This document shows, piece by piece, positions 8,432 through 17,348 of a stretch of 36,454 nucleotides of DNA. Under the pieces are notes generated by a model that was not told the origin of the DNA, did not search any database, and saw nothing but the letters and a program-made list of their open reading frames with translations. The stretch lies in contig CACYQU010000017.1 in assembly GCA_902776615.1 (NCBI GenBank), forward strand, positions 1 to 36,454, written 5' to 3'. This stretch comes from an uncultured bacterium (GTDB taxonomy: Bacteria; Verrucomicrobiota; Kiritimatiellia; RFP12; UBA1067). Position 1 is the stretch's first letter. Every line of letters begins with the position of its first letter. Both the position numbers and the translations under genes were made by a program.

Positions 8432-10101
8432 CGCTTGAGGCTTGCGCCCGTGGACGCATTGCCCACGAAGTGCGAGTAGCGTTCGAGCCAGCCGCCCTTT
8501 ACGCGAGGAGTCCAGGGTTTGGCGGCTTTCGCGCGCGCGGCGATCTCCTTCTTCGAGAGTTTGGCGTTGATGCTGCGCGAGGGGATGTCGATCGTTATCT
8601 CGTCGCCGTTCTTGAGAAGGCCTATCAAGCCGCCCTCGGCGGCTTCGGGCGAGACGTGCCCCACGCAGGCGCCGTGAGTCGCGCCGGAGAAGCGTCCGTC
8701 GGTTATCAGCGCCACGCTTTCGCCGAGCCCCTGGCCGATGATGTAGCTTGTCGGGGCGAGCATCTCCTGCATGCCGGGGCCTCCTTTCGGTCCCTCGTAG
8801 CGTATCACGACGACATGGCCAGGCTTCACTTTGCCGCCGAGGATTCCGGCGCACGCCTCCTCCTGAGAGTCGAAGCATATCGCCTTGCCGGTGAACTTCA
8901 TCATCGAAGGCGCAACGCCGCCCTTCTTGACGACCGATCCCTTTTCGGCGAGGTTGCCCCACAGAACCGCGAGTCCGCCATCCTTCGAATAGGCGTTGGC
9001 GATTGGACGGATCACATCGTCGTCGGCGATCTTCGCCGCCTTGATCTGCTGGCCGAGCGTCTTGCCGCTCACTGTCGGGCAGCCGGGCTTCAGATACTTG
9101 CCGACTGCGGCGACGCGCTTCAATACGCCCATGATTCCTCCGGCACGATCGACATCGACGACATGGTAGTGTCCCGACGGCGCGACCTTGCAGACGTAAG
9201 GCGTCGCGGCGGAAATCTCGTTCATGCGCTCAAGCGAATAATCGACGTCCGCTTCACGCGCGATGGCGAGAGTGTGCAGAACGGTATTGGTCGAGCCGCC
9301 CATCGCCATATCAAGCGTGAGCGCGTTGTCTAGCGAATCGCGCGTCACGAGCTCGCGCGGCAGAGGCCCGCCCTTCTTCGCCATCGCCACGATGCGCTTC
9401 GCGGCGGCGCGATACAGATCTTGGCGGCGTGGATCGGTGGCGAGGATGGTGCCGTTTCCGGGCAGAGCGAGGCCGAGCGCCTCGTAGAGACAGTTCATCG
9501 AGTTCGCCGTGAACATACCCGAGCAGCTTCCGCAGCCTGGACAGCTCGTTTCCTCCACCTTCTCAAGCTCTTTGGCCGATATTTTGCCGACACTCTCGGC
9601 TCCGACCGCCTCGAAAACGGAATTGAGGTCGGTATCCTTTCCTGTCGAGGGGTGCTTGCCCGGCGCCATTGGTCCGCCGGACGCGAATATTGTGGGAATG
9701 TTGACCCTCAAAGCGCCTATCAGCATTCCAGGAACGATCTTGTCGCAGTTGGGAACGCATATCATGGCGTCGAAGCAGTGCGCACGCGCGACGGTCTCGA
9801 CCGAGTCGGCTATCAGTTCGCGCGAAGGCAGAGAATACTTCATGCCTGCGTGGCCCATCGCAATTCCGTCGCAGACGGCGATGGTGTTGAACTCCATCGC
9901 CACGCCGCCGGCCTCTTCGATGCACTTCTTGAGGAATGCGCCCACATAGTTCAGATGGCAGTGGCCCGGCACGAAACTCTCGTACGAGTTGCATATGCCG
10001 ATAAACGGCTTCTTCATGTCGGCGCGCTTCATCCCGGTTGCGAACAAGAGGGATCTGTGCGGAGCGCGCTCCTTGCCTTTCTTTACCTGGTCGGATGTCA
10101 T
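8428..10101 (-). CDS. ilvD: dihydroxy-acid dehydratase
   Basis: A 557-aa IlvD that converts 2,3-dihydroxy-3-methylbutanoate or -pentanoate to the 2-oxo acids of valine, leucine and isoleucine synthesis. The Fe-S cysteines are visible in [12 protein letters not shown] (near residue 118) and [17 protein letters not shown] (near 190). [13 protein letters not shown] and the C-terminal [24 protein letters not shown] block are also diagnostic. Length is normal for the family. It lies 21 bp downstream of parE and probably shares its transcript. It converges on yggS with a 4-bp overlap and no space for a separate terminator. Confidence 0.96.
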   Translation of the reverse strand: MTSDQVKKGKERAPHRSLLFATGMKRADMKKPFIGICNSYESFVPGHCHLNYVGAFLKKCIEEAGGVAMEFNTIAVCDGIAMGHAGMKYSLPSRELIADSVETVARAHCFDAMICVPNCDKIVPGMLIGALRVNIPTIFASGGPMAPGKHPSTGKDTDLNSVFEAVGAESVGKISAKELEKVEETSCPGCGSCSGMFTANSMNCLYEALGLALPGNGTILATDPRRQDLYRAAAKRIVAMAKKGGPLPRELVTRDSLDNALTLDMAMGGSTNTVLHTLAIAREADVDYSLERMNEISAATPYVCKVAPSGHYHVVDVDRAGGIMGVLKRVAAVGKYLKPGCPTVSGKTLGQQIKAAKIADDDVIRPIANAYSKDGGLAVLWGNLAEKGSVVKKGGVAPSMMKFTGKAICFDSQEEACAGILGGKVKPGHVVVIRYEGPKGGPGMQEMLAPTSYIIGQGLGESVALITDGRFSGATHGACVGHVSPEAAEGGLIGLLKNGDEITIDIPSRSINAKLSKKEIAARAKAAKPWTPRVKGGWLERYSHFVGNASTGASLKR

Positions 10102-10122
10102 TGCGTTGCCTTTCTTTGATTG

Positions 10123-11970
10123 TCAGAAGTCGCTGGAGTCGCACACGAGCGAATCCATGATGTAGTCCTTGCGTTCGGGGGTGTTGGCGCCCATGTAGAA
10201 TTTGATCGTCTTCTCGACGTCGGTGTCGTCCGAGCAGGTCACGGGCGTGAGGCGCATCTCTGGGCCGATGAAGTCTTTGAACTCCTTTGCGTTCAATTCG
10301 CCAAGTCCCTTGAAGCGCGTTATCTCGCAGCCCCTTCCGCACTTCTTTATCGCGGACTCGCGCTCGGCGTCGGAGAAGCAGTAGTACTGCTCCTTCTTGT
10401 TCCTCACGCGGAAAAGCGGCGTTTCAAGGATGAAGACGCGCCCGTCCGTCACAAGCTGGCGGTAGAACCGCATGAAGAACGTCGTAAGCAGCATGCGGAT
10501 GTGGAGACCGTCAACATCGGCATCGGTCGCGAAGATTATCTTGCCGTAGCGCAGATGGTCGATAGAGTCCTCTATGTCGAGCGTCTTTATGAGGTTGAAG
10601 AACTCCTCGTTCTTGTAGAGCACGTCCTTGTTGAGTCCGCACGTGTTCAGGCACTTGCCGCGCAAAAAGAACACCGCCTGTTTCATGGCGTCGCGCGCGT
10701 TCCCGAGCGTACCGCCGGCCGACTTGCCCTCGGTGAGGAAGATCATCGTGTCGTCGCCTTCGGGCTTGCCGGTCTTCTTGTCGATCTTGTCGAGTTTGAG
10801 GTGGTTCTTGCAGTCCTTGAGCTGCGGAACGCGAACCGACACGGCCTGCGTGCGCTCTCTCGCCTGCTTCTTGATCGTGTTGAGCTGCGAGCGGATCTTG
10901 CCCGTCTCCTCTATCTTCGCGATGAGCTTGTCGGTCTCGGCCGGCGAGCGGTGGAGCTCGGCGTCGATCGCCTTCTTCATCTCTGCGACGAGGTCGGCGC
11001 GGATGTCGTTCATCACGAACTTGATCTTCGTCTGCCCCTCGAAGACGGGATTCATTATGCGCAGCGACACCGCGCCGATAAGTCCGTCGCGGATGTCGTC
11101 GCCGTCGAACTTCTTTTTCGAGTCGTAGTCGTTCAGCGCCTTGGTGAGAGCTTCCTTGAAAGCGGTCAGATGCGTTCCGCCGTCGGTGGTGTACTGTCCG
11201 TTCACGAACGAATGGTACTCCTCGCCGAATCGGTTGGTGTGGGTGAAGATTATCTCGATGTTCTTCGTCTTCACATGGAACGGCGTGTAAAGCTTCTCGA
11301 ACTGCGCCTCGTCCGCAATGAGGTCCGCAAGGCCGTGCTCGGAGCATATGGACTGTCCGTTCAGGTTGATCGTAAGGCCTGCGTTCACGTAGCAATACAT
11401 CTTCATGCGCCGCACGACGTGCTCTTCGCGAACCTTGAAGTTCTTCAACACCTTCACATCGGGCTTGTAGCGTATGTACGTTCCGTCCGGCTCGCGCGTC
11501 TTGCACGTTCCGCGCTTCTTGGACTGCAGCCGCCCCTCTTTGAAAAACGCTTCCGAGAACTGTCCGTCGCGGAACGACCTCACCTCGAAGAACTCCGAAA
11601 GCGCGTTCACCGCCTTTGTGCCGACGCCGTTCATTCCGGCGGAGAACTGGAAGTTGTCGGAATCGAACTTTCCGCCGGTGTTCATCTGCGAGACGCAGTC
11701 CACCACCTTTTCGAGCGGGATGCCGCGACCGTAATCCCGCACGCTCGTCTCGCCCGTGTCGTAGTTGACGGTTACGTCGATTTTCTTGCCGCATCCCATT
11801 ACGAACTCGTCGACAGAGTTGTCGATGACCTCCTTCATGAGGATGTAGATGCAGTCGTGGTACATCGCGCCTGTTCCAGGCTCGCCGACATACATTCCGG
11901 GACGCGTTCTGATGTGCGTCACCGGATCGAGAGTCTTGATGCTCTCGGCGCCATATTCGTTCTTTGCCAT
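10123..11970 (-). CDS. parE: DNA topoisomerase IV subunit B (GyrB/ParE type)
   Basis: A 615-aa type IIA topoisomerase ATPase subunit. GHKL motifs: EVIDNSVDEF (Bergerat N-box), DYGRGIP, and GMNGVGTKAVNAL (ATP lid). The TOPRIM part carries LTEGKSAGG and ATDADVDGLHIRMLL. The C-terminal ITRFKGLGELNAKEF is the conserved GyrB/ParE ending. Overall it resembles the Bacteroidetes-type ParE rather than GyrB: it opens KTLDPVTHIRTRPGMYVG, has RGKCLN, and lacks the long GyrB insert. The TOPRIM motif has Lys where EGDSA normally has Asp; the catalytic Glu and the DxD pair are kept. The partner parC is not in the window. The ATG lies 10 nt from an extended -10 with no Shine-Dalgarno. Confidence 0.9.
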   Translation of the reverse strand: MAKNEYGAESIKTLDPVTHIRTRPGMYVGEPGTGAMYHDCIYILMKEVIDNSVDEFVMGCGKKIDVTVNYDTGETSVRDYGRGIPLEKVVDCVSQMNTGGKFDSDNFQFSAGMNGVGTKAVNALSEFFEVRSFRDGQFSEAFFKEGRLQSKKRGTCKTREPDGTYIRYKPDVKVLKNFKVREEHVVRRMKMYCYVNAGLTINLNGQSICSEHGLADLIADEAQFEKLYTPFHVKTKNIEIIFTHTNRFGEEYHSFVNGQYTTDGGTHLTAFKEALTKALNDYDSKKKFDGDDIRDGLIGAVSLRIMNPVFEGQTKIKFVMNDIRADLVAEMKKAIDAELHRSPAETDKLIAKIEETGKIRSQLNTIKKQARERTQAVSVRVPQLKDCKNHLKLDKIDKKTGKPEGDDTMIFLTEGKSAGGTLGNARDAMKQAVFFLRGKCLNTCGLNKDVLYKNEEFFNLIKTLDIEDSIDHLRYGKIIFATDADVDGLHIRMLLTTFFMRFYRQLVTDGRVFILETPLFRVRNKKEQYYCFSDAERESAIKKCGRGCEITRFKGLGELNAKEFKDFIGPEMRLTPVTCSDDTDVEKTIKFYMGANTPERKDYIMDSLVCDSSDF

Positions 11971-11980
11971 ATTTTCGAGT

Positions 11981-11989
11981 ATTATACCA
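11981..11989 (-). promoter_or_regulatory. extended -10 promoter of parE, probably leaderless
   Basis: The minus strand reads TGGTATAAT (hexamer 11981-11986) followed by ten bases and the ATG at 11970. No -35 and no Shine-Dalgarno are seen, so transcription would start within about 0-4 nt of the start codon. Confidence 0.65.
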
Positions 11990-12027
11990 TATTCACATGC
12001 GCGCCATTCGCGTTGTCCATACGCGCC

Positions 12028-12666
12028 TCAAAGGGACTGGCCGCCATCGACCGGCACTACGCAGCCGCTTGTGCGCTCAGCGCCAAGCAGAAACGCGACC
12101 GCCTCGGCCACATCCTCTGGCGTCGGTCGCCCGAGCGGAGTATCGCCGGCCTTTTCGCTTGCTCCGACCGGCGGCATCACAGGCCCGGGCGCAACTGCGT
12201 TTACGCGCAAGGTGTCTGCGAACATCGCAGCGGCTTTGCGCGTATAATCGAGAAGCTCGCGCTTGGTGCGGGAGTATGCGCTTTCGCCGGACGCAGCCTC
12301 GCCAAGCACGCGGCAGTCGAGAATGTTCACCACGCTTCCACGCCCCTCCTCGCGGCAAGCCATCAGCGTCGTCAGTTTCTTCGGCGCCTCGAGGTTTACC
12401 GCCTCCAGCACCGGTTCGTCGCCGACAAAAAGCGCCGCATTGTTCACAAGCGCGTCTGGGGCGCGTCCGCCCAGAAACGCGCACGCGGCGGCGTAGAGCT
12501 TCGCCGCGCCAAGAGGTCCGGAAAGATCGGCCACGACGTCCGCACCCGAATCAGGGCGGTGCGAACTCGCCACGACCCTCCAGCCGTCCGCGCGCAGCCT
12601 CGCCGCGATCGCAAGGCCAAGGCGCGAGACGCCGCCAGTCACAAGAACAGTCTTCACGGCAGGCAC
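12028..12666 (-). CDS. short-chain dehydrogenase/reductase
   Basis: A 212-aa classical SDR. The NAD(P)-binding motif is TGGVSRLG (about residues 10-17), followed by a pteridine-reductase-like SSHRPDSG. NNAALF, a serine-region NILDC, and the catalytic YSRTK (Tyr-x3-Lys, near residue 140) follow. The end PVDGGQSL is typical. In place of the usual catalytic serine segment there is VNILDCRVLGEAASGES, so which residue stabilises the substrate is unclear. The start is GTG at 12666, with an in-frame GTG at 12657 also possible; neither has a strong ribosome-binding site. It follows the epimerase gene by six bases, so they are probably co-transcribed. The substrate is unknown; dihydropteridine or dihydromonapterin reduction is only one possibility. 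Confidence 0.8.
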   Translation of the reverse strand: MPAVKTVLVTGGVSRLGLAIAARLRADGWRVVASSHRPDSGADVVADLSGPLGAAKLYAAACAFLGGRAPDALVNNAALFVGDEPVLEAVNLEAPKKLTTLMACREEGRGSVVNILDCRVLGEAASGESAYSRTKRELLDYTRKAAAMFADTLRVNAVAPGPVMPPVGASEKAGDTPLGRPTPEDVAEAVAFLLGAERTSGCVVPVDGGQSL

Positions 12667-12672
12667 GTCAAG

Positions 12673-13716
12673 TCAGAAGAACATCTTCGCCGCGGCGAGA
12701 AGCCCCTGCTTCCACGGGACGCGGTGGCTCACACCGGACTTGCCGGCGAACTCCGGAAGATGCGCAACGTACCAGTCGTAGTTCCGCACAAGCGCCTGCT
12801 TGTTGGAATACCTGGGCTTGAAGCCCAAAAGCTTCTCCGCCTTCTCTATGGATACGAACGAATCCGTCGAGGCCGTTTCATACACCCAGGGATACAGCGG
12901 CGACAGGTGAAGCTTCTCCAGAATGCGCAGAATGAACACCAGCGGCTTCACGGGCATGCCGCGGATCTTCTTGCCGTGGCCGGCGCGGTCGAGGACGGCT
13001 TGATAGTCCTCTTTCATCGTCGTGAACTCTTTCGCGCCGATGTTGAACTCGGTGGCGACCACGTCCTTCGGAAGCGTCATTGCAGACCATATCGCCTCGT
13101 CGAGATCGTCCACATCCATCAACTGGTAGCGGTTCGCGCCACTGCCTATCATCGGGAAACCGTGCCCAGTATACGCCCAGTCGTAGAAAAGCGCGAACAC
13201 GCCGAGACGTTCAGGCCCAATAAAGCTCTTGGGACGGATTATGGAAACGCAATACCCCTCCTTTATCGCCTCGCGGCAGATGTTTTCCGCGTCGATCTTC
13301 GCCTGGCCATACGGCCCTACGCCGACGAGAGGATCCGTCTCGTATATGGGGTGCTTCTTGGGTACGCCGTAAACGGCCGTGGAGGATATCTGAATCATCC
13401 TGTCGAGCTTGAACTTCCGCGCCGCGGCGAGAACGTTTCTGCAGCCGTCCACTTCCGTTGTGCGAATATCCTCTTCGCTATATAGCGGAAGCGCCGCCGC
13501 GCAGTGCACTACGACATCGCACCCTTCCGTAACCTTCTCCACGGCGGCAACGTCGCGCACGTCGCCTAGCGTGAACTTCAGCCACGGTTCGCTCTTCTCG
13601 GGATAGTCGAAATCGGCAATATCAAGAACGCGAATCTCCTCCACGCCTTTCGCGCGGAGGAGACGGATGAGGTTGATTCCAAGAAACCCGGACCCGCCGG
13701 TTACGAGAACCTTCAT
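12673..13716 (-). CDS. NAD-dependent sugar epimerase/dehydratase family protein
   Basis: A 347-aa extended SDR. The Rossmann motif TGGSGFLG is at residues 6-13. A conserved HCAAALPLYSEEDIRTTEV segment follows, then QISSTAVYG with the catalytic serine region and YGQAK (Tyr-x3-Lys, near residue 137), and RPKSFIGPERLG. The C-terminal half (LHLSPLYPWVYETASTDSFV, then KLLGFKPRYSN) resembles sterol dehydrogenase or UDP-glucose 4-epimerase-like proteins that act on membrane or sugar-nucleotide substrates. The substrate cannot be told from sequence. The gene is 10 bp downstream of secG and six bases upstream of the SDR gene, giving a secG-epimerase-SDR unit. Confidence 0.85.
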   Translation of the reverse strand: MKVLVTGGSGFLGINLIRLLRAKGVEEIRVLDIADFDYPEKSEPWLKFTLGDVRDVAAVEKVTEGCDVVVHCAAALPLYSEEDIRTTEVDGCRNVLAAARKFKLDRMIQISSTAVYGVPKKHPIYETDPLVGVGPYGQAKIDAENICREAIKEGYCVSIIRPKSFIGPERLGVFALFYDWAYTGHGFPMIGSGANRYQLMDVDDLDEAIWSAMTLPKDVVATEFNIGAKEFTTMKEDYQAVLDRAGHGKKIRGMPVKPLVFILRILEKLHLSPLYPWVYETASTDSFVSIEKAEKLLGFKPRYSNKQALVRNYDWYVAHLPEFAGKSGVSHRVPWKQGLLAAAKMFF

Positions 13717-13726
13717 CTTGAATCCC

Positions 13727-14194
13727 TCACTTTACGTCAGGAGCTGCAGGCGCCGCAGGTACTTCAGGAGCAGCTGGCACCGCAGGCGCTTCAGGTGCGG
13801 CAGGAACCGCAGGCGCTTCAGGCGCGGCAGGCACCGCAGGTGCTTCAGGAAGCGCAGGGGCCTCGGCAGGAAGCGCAGGGGCGGCCATAGGCAGCGCAGG
13901 CGCCTGCTCGGCCGCAGGGGCGGCCTCGGCTTCGCCGGCCATCAGCGACTTGGAGTGGACAGTCGAAGTAAAGCGCGCAAGCACAAGCGTATTCAGCAGC
14001 AGTATGCCGCCGAGAATGGCCGTGGTCTTGATAAGCACATTGCCTGCGTCAGCTCCAAGCGACGCTTCGAGCATACCGCCGCCGATAGCGCCGCCAAGCC
14101 CGCCTTCTTTGGGCTTCTGAAGCATTACTGCCATCGCAAGAAGCAGACAGACTATCACTTCCACAACATACAGAAAACCGATGAAAATCGACAT
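13727..14194 (-). CDS. secG: SecG preprotein translocase subunit with Ala/Pro tail
   Basis: A 155-aa protein whose first 75-80 residues are SecG: one membrane helix (FLYVVEVIVCLLLAMAVMLQ), the conserved cytosolic KPKEGGLGGAIGGG loop, then a second helix (TAILGGILLLNTLVLA). The remaining roughly 70 residues are a low-complexity tail of APAVPAAPE-type repeats ending in APDVK. SecG supports protein export through SecYE. The start at 14194 is chosen because an AAAGGA ribosome-binding site precedes it; the open frame extends to 14281 but would read through the promoter. The tail is encoded by a tandem DNA repeat at about 13738-13870. Promoter at 14225-14254. Confidence 0.9.
   Translation of the reverse strand: MSIFIGFLYVVEVIVCLLLAMAVMLQKPKEGGLGGAIGGGMLEASLGADAGNVLIKTTAILGGILLLNTLVLARFTSTVHSKSLMAGEAEAAPAAEQAPALPMAAPALPAEAPALPEAPAVPAAPEAPAVPAAPEAPAVPAAPEVPAAPAAPDVK
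13738..13870 (-). repeat. tandem repeat encoding the SecG Ala/Pro tail
   Basis: Repeated blocks with cores such as GCAGGCGCTTCAGG (plus strand) encode repeats of PAAPEAPAV. The units keep the reading frame, so copy-number change would lengthen or shorten the tail without breaking the gene. Confidence 0.7.
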
Positions 14195-14224
14195 CTCTTT
14201 TATTTCCTTTCGTTTGAGTTGGGT

Positions 14225-14254
14225 ATTATACCAAAAATGACGCCTAAGCCGCAA
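14225..14254 (-). promoter_or_regulatory. promoter of secG
   Basis: Minus strand: -35 TTGCGG (14249-14254), 18-bp spacer, TGG-extended -10 TATAAT (14225-14230). The leader of about 25 nt has AAAGGA before the ATG at 14194. Confidence 0.65.
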
Positions 14255-14261
14255 GGCGACG

Positions 14262-14570
14262 TTAATCCTCCAATGCGCCACGAATCTCCGAAACGTCGGT
14301 AACTCCTACGAATGCAGCCGTTTTCGCGCCATTCTTGTAGCAGAACATGGCTGGTATGGACATTATCCCGAACTCTGCGGCAAGTTCCGGCGCCTGGTCT
14401 ACATCGACCTTTACGACCGTGAGATCGCCCATCGAGGGCAGAAGCTCCTTTTCGATCTTCTCGCCCATCATCATGCACGGCCCACACCACGTCGCCCAGA
14501 AGTCGACCAGCACTTTGCCGCTTTTCACCGCTTCATCGTATTCAGCCCGTGTATTGACATGCTTTATCAT
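14262..14570 (-). CDS. trxA: thioredoxin
   Basis: A 102-aa thioredoxin with the active site WATWCGPCMMM (cysteines near residues 29 and 32), the cis-proline segment MSIPAMFCYKNG near 70-81, and a normal total length. It reduces protein disulfides in the cytoplasm. An extra cysteine lies in MFCYKNG. It sits 21 bp downstream of cysS and probably shares the dapA-cysS transcript. Pairing with cysteinyl-tRNA synthetase is thematically neat but not evidence of a joint function. Confidence 0.95.
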   Translation of the reverse strand: MIKHVNTRAEYDEAVKSGKVLVDFWATWCGPCMMMGEKIEKELLPSMGDLTVVKVDVDQAPELAAEFGIMSIPAMFCYKNGAKTAAFVGVTDVSEIRGALED

Positions 14571-14591
14571 GGAATCATTCTCCTTTTCATT

Positions 14592-15944
14592 TCAGATCTT
14601 CGATACGCTCTGTCCCTCGCGGGAATCTTTTACCGCCCAGCCGGCAGCAGCCAGCTCGTCGCGCAGTCTGTCGGATTCCGCCCAGTTTTTCGCTTTACGG
14701 GCCTCAGCGCGCTTATCGAGAAGAGCCTGCACCTCTGCAGGAACCTCCGCCTTTTCGGCCTTGCCGAAGAAAATGACGCCGAGAACTTCGTCCATGCGCC
14801 TGAACACGCCAAGAACACTTCCGCCGCCATGCGCATTCGTGTCGCGCACGAGTTCGAAAAGGGCCGCAAACGCCTTGGGAATGTTCAGGTCGTCGTTTAC
14901 CGCCGCAGTGAAGTCGTCGAGATGCTTCTTGGCCCATTCGGGCGCTTCGCCATCCGTCGCCTTCTCGACGCACGCATCGATTCTTGCGAGCGACTTTCTG
15001 GCGTCGTCAAGGGCGGTGAACGCGAAGTTCAGCCCCTGGCGATAGTGGGCGTTTATGAGCACATAGCGTATCTCGCGTCCGGTATAGCCCTTTTCGAGAA
15101 GGTCGCGCAAAGTGAAGAAGTTGCCTGCGCTCTTCGACATCTTTTCGCCGTTCACCCGCAGATGCGCACAGTGCATCCACGTCTTCACGAACGGCTTGCC
15201 GGTCGCGGCCTCGGCCTGCGCGATCTCGTTTTCGTGATGAGGGAAGAGGTTGTCTATTCCTCCAGTATGGAGATCGAACGTCTCGCCGAGATATTTCATC
15301 GACATCGCCGAGCACTCAATGTGCCAGCCCGGACGCCCGCGACCCCAGGGCGAATCCCACCCGACCGGGCCATCCGACTCCTCCCACGCCTTCCAGAGCG
15401 CGAAGTCGCCGACGTTCTCCTTGTCGTATTCGTCCGCCGCGCATCTTGCGCCGGTCTGCTGGTGATCGAAGTCGATGTGGGCGAGCTTTCCGTAGCCGGG
15501 GAACTTGCGCACGTTGAAATACACCGACCCGTCGTCGCTCTTGTACGCGACGCCCTTTTCCACGAGCTTGGAGACGAGGTCTATCATCTCCGGTATGTGG
15601 TCGGTCGCCGCCGGGTACACCTCGGCGGGCTGGATATTCAGCTTCTTGAGGTCGGCGAAGAATGCGTCCTTGTATGTCTTGGTGTAATCCGTCAACTTCA
15701 CCCCGGCCGCGTTCGCGCCGCGGATGGTCTTGTCGTCAACGTCGGTGAGGTTCATCACCTGGCGTATCTTCATGCCGTTGAACTGGACAACCCTGCGGAG
15801 AACATCCTCGAACGTATACGCCCGGAAGTTGCCGATGTGCGCAAAGTTGTAGACTGTGGGTCCGCACGTATAGAGCCTTATTTCGCCGCCATCGAGAGGC
15901 GAGAGCTCTTCGTTTCTTCTTGTGAGACTGTTGAATACCTGCAT
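14592..15944 (-). CDS. cysS: cysteinyl-tRNA synthetase
   Basis: A 450-aa class I aminoacyl-tRNA synthetase that charges tRNA-Cys. The zinc-binding start [10 protein letters not shown] (Cys near residue 25) is followed by [10 protein letters not shown] (HIGH-type signature), [30 protein letters not shown] (zinc ligands), and KMSKSAGN (the KMSKS loop, near residue 260). The C-terminal region has the helical tRNA-binding domain and ends with the conserved [14 protein letters not shown] block. The start at 15944 ([10 protein letters not shown]) is chosen by homology; the frame is open to 16073, but that would run inside dapA. It follows the dapA stop by 17 bp, with only a weak AAGGG upstream. Confidence 0.96.
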   Translation of the reverse strand: MQVFNSLTRRNEELSPLDGGEIRLYTCGPTVYNFAHIGNFRAYTFEDVLRRVVQFNGMKIRQVMNLTDVDDKTIRGANAAGVKLTDYTKTYKDAFFADLKKLNIQPAEVYPAATDHIPEMIDLVSKLVEKGVAYKSDDGSVYFNVRKFPGYGKLAHIDFDHQQTGARCAADEYDKENVGDFALWKAWEESDGPVGWDSPWGRGRPGWHIECSAMSMKYLGETFDLHTGGIDNLFPHHENEIAQAEAATGKPFVKTWMHCAHLRVNGEKMSKSAGNFFTLRDLLEKGYTGREIRYVLINAHYRQGLNFAFTALDDARKSLARIDACVEKATDGEAPEWAKKHLDDFTAAVNDDLNIPKAFAALFELVRDTNAHGGGSVLGVFRRMDEVLGVIFFGKAEKAEVPAEVQALLDKRAEARKAKNWAESDRLRDELAAAGWAVKDSREGQSVSKI

Positions 15945-15961
15945 TTTTCGTTGCCCTTCAA

Positions 15962-16840
15962 TCATTGAATCAACCCTAGCGAAGCGAGCGTTTCGCGCAT
16001 CCTGGACAAGTTCGCGTCGGTTGTCTCGCACAGCGGCAGACGGAACACACGCTCGATCTTGCCCATGAGCCACAGCGCCTCCTTGACCATCACGGGATTC
16101 ACGTCGATGAAAAGGTCATGGAAGAGGCGGTAGTACTTCGCGTGCATCGCGCGAGCCCCTGCGAAATCGCCGGCAAGCGCCTTGCGCACCATGTCGCCCA
16201 TCTCCTTCGGAATTACGTTCGACGCCACGGATATCACGCCTTCGGCGCCGACCGAGACCATCGGCAGCGCAAGCGAGTCGTCGCCCGAAAGAACCGTGAA
16301 ATCCGGAAGAGCGGCCTTTATCGCGGAAACGCGGTCGACAGAGCCGGCCGCCTCCTTGATGGCGACGATTTTCGGGTGCGCGGCGAGGCGCACTACCACG
16401 TCAAGCGGAATCTCGCGCCCGGCGCGACCCGGCACGTTGTAGAGGATTACGGGCAGGCCCAAATCCGCCACGGTCATGAAGTGGCGGTAGAGCCCTTCCG
16501 CATTCGGCTTGTTGTAGTATGGCGTCACCTGAAGGCACGCGTCCGCGCCGCCCATTGCTATGGCGGCCTTCGTGAGCGAAATCGCTTCGCTCGTCGAGTT
16601 CGCGCCCGTTCCGGCGACTATGCTTACGCGGCCCGCCGCGAATTCAATCGTCTTGGCGATCACCTCGTGGTGCTCTTCGTGCGAAAGCGTGGGCGATTCG
16701 CCGCTCGTGCCGACGGCGCAGATTCCCTCCACCCCGGCTTCGACCTGCTCGTCCACAATGGCCTTGAGCCTGCCGTAGTCCACCGCACCGTCTGCGGCGA
16801 ACGGCGTGACCATTGCCGTTATCGTGCCTGAAATTTTCAT
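15962..16840 (-). CDS. dapA: 4-hydroxy-tetrahydrodipicolinate synthase
   Basis: A 292-aa DapA of the class I aldolase-type N-acetylneuraminate lyase family, condensing pyruvate with aspartate semialdehyde on the lysine/diaminopimelate route. Seen: GTSGESPTLSHEEH (residues about 44-57), the tyrosine of TPYYNKPNAEGLYRHF, YNVPGRAGREIP, and the Schiff-base lysine in VAIKEAAG (near 160), followed by VLSGDDSLALPM. Length is normal. First gene of the dapA-cysS-trxA unit. The ATG lies eight bases from an extended -10 with no Shine-Dalgarno, so the mRNA is probably leaderless and there is no room for a lysine riboswitch. Confidence 0.96.
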   Translation of the reverse strand: MKISGTITAMVTPFAADGAVDYGRLKAIVDEQVEAGVEGICAVGTSGESPTLSHEEHHEVIAKTIEFAAGRVSIVAGTGANSTSEAISLTKAAIAMGGADACLQVTPYYNKPNAEGLYRHFMTVADLGLPVILYNVPGRAGREIPLDVVVRLAAHPKIVAIKEAAGSVDRVSAIKAALPDFTVLSGDDSLALPMVSVGAEGVISVASNVIPKEMGDMVRKALAGDFAGARAMHAKYYRLFHDLFIDVNPVMVKEALWLMGKIERVFRLPLCETTDANLSRMRETLASLGLIQ

Positions 16841-16848
16841 GGTTGGGT

Positions 16849-16857
16849 ATTATATCA
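16849..16857 (-). promoter_or_regulatory. extended -10 promoter of dapA embedded at the tadA stop
   Basis: The minus strand reads TGATATAAT; the hexamer is 16849-16854 and the preceding TGA (16855-16857) is the tadA stop codon. Eight bases separate the hexamer from the dapA ATG. No -35 match. Confidence 0.65.
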
Positions 16858-17346
16858 TATTTCGCGCCGCGCCTTGAAGAACCCCTTCAGCAGAGCGACG
16901 CACTGCGCCTCCATCACACCGGGGACAATCTCCGGATGATGGTTCATGCCAGGATGCCTGAATATGTCGAAAACGGTCGATCCGCCGCGCTTGGGATCGC
17001 TCGCGCCCCACACTACCGCGTCCAGCCTCCCCAGGGCTATCGCTCCGGCGCACATCGGGCACGGCTCCTTCGTCACATAGAGCCTGCATCCCGCAAGCCG
17101 CCAGTTGCCCTTCGCCGCAAACGCCTGGGAAAGGGCAAGCATCTCCGCATGGGCTGTTGCGTCCACGAGGCCTTCCGTCTGGTTGTGGGCGCGGCCGAGT
17201 ATGCGGCATTGCGCCGGCATTGAGATTTCGCCGTCCGGAATCTCGACTATTACGCATCCCGCAGGCACCTCGCCGTCATCCGCCGCCTTTTCGGCCTCGC
17301 GAAGTGCCATCGCCATGAAATGTCCGTCTATTTCCTGAATGGTCAT
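16855..17346 (-). CDS. tadA: tRNA adenosine(34) deaminase / CMP-dCMP deaminase family
   Basis: A 163-aa zinc deaminase. The catalytic HAEMLAL motif is near residue 66, with the proton-shuttle Glu, and the zinc ligands PCPMCAGAI are near 95. MAMALREAEKAADDGEVPAGCVIV matches the TadA N-terminus, and GRAHNQTEGLVDATAHAE is the usual approach to the active site. The GASDPKRGGSTVFDIF segment is also TadA-like. The likely role is making inosine at the wobble position of tRNA-Arg; a related guanine deaminase function cannot be excluded. It is the last gene of the long GDPD-to-tadA run. The start at 17346 overlaps the end of the upstream zinc-ribbon gene region. Confidence 0.88.
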   Translation of the reverse strand: MTIQEIDGHFMAMALREAEKAADDGEVPAGCVIVEIPDGEISMPAQCRILGRAHNQTEGLVDATAHAEMLALSQAFAAKGNWRLAGCRLYVTKEPCPMCAGAIALGRLDAVVWGASDPKRGGSTVFDIFRHPGMNHHPEIVPGVMEAQCVALLKGFFKARREI

Positions 17347-17348
17347 GG

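Noticed and set aside
10120..13485. Plus-strand open frame of 1121 codons
   Set aside because: It lies antisense to parE, the SDR and the epimerase, which have clear family motifs; its composition is the mirror of high-GC codon bias.
16841..16860. Lysine riboswitch upstream of dapA
   Set aside because: Only eight bases separate the -10 from the start codon, so there is no room for an aptamer.
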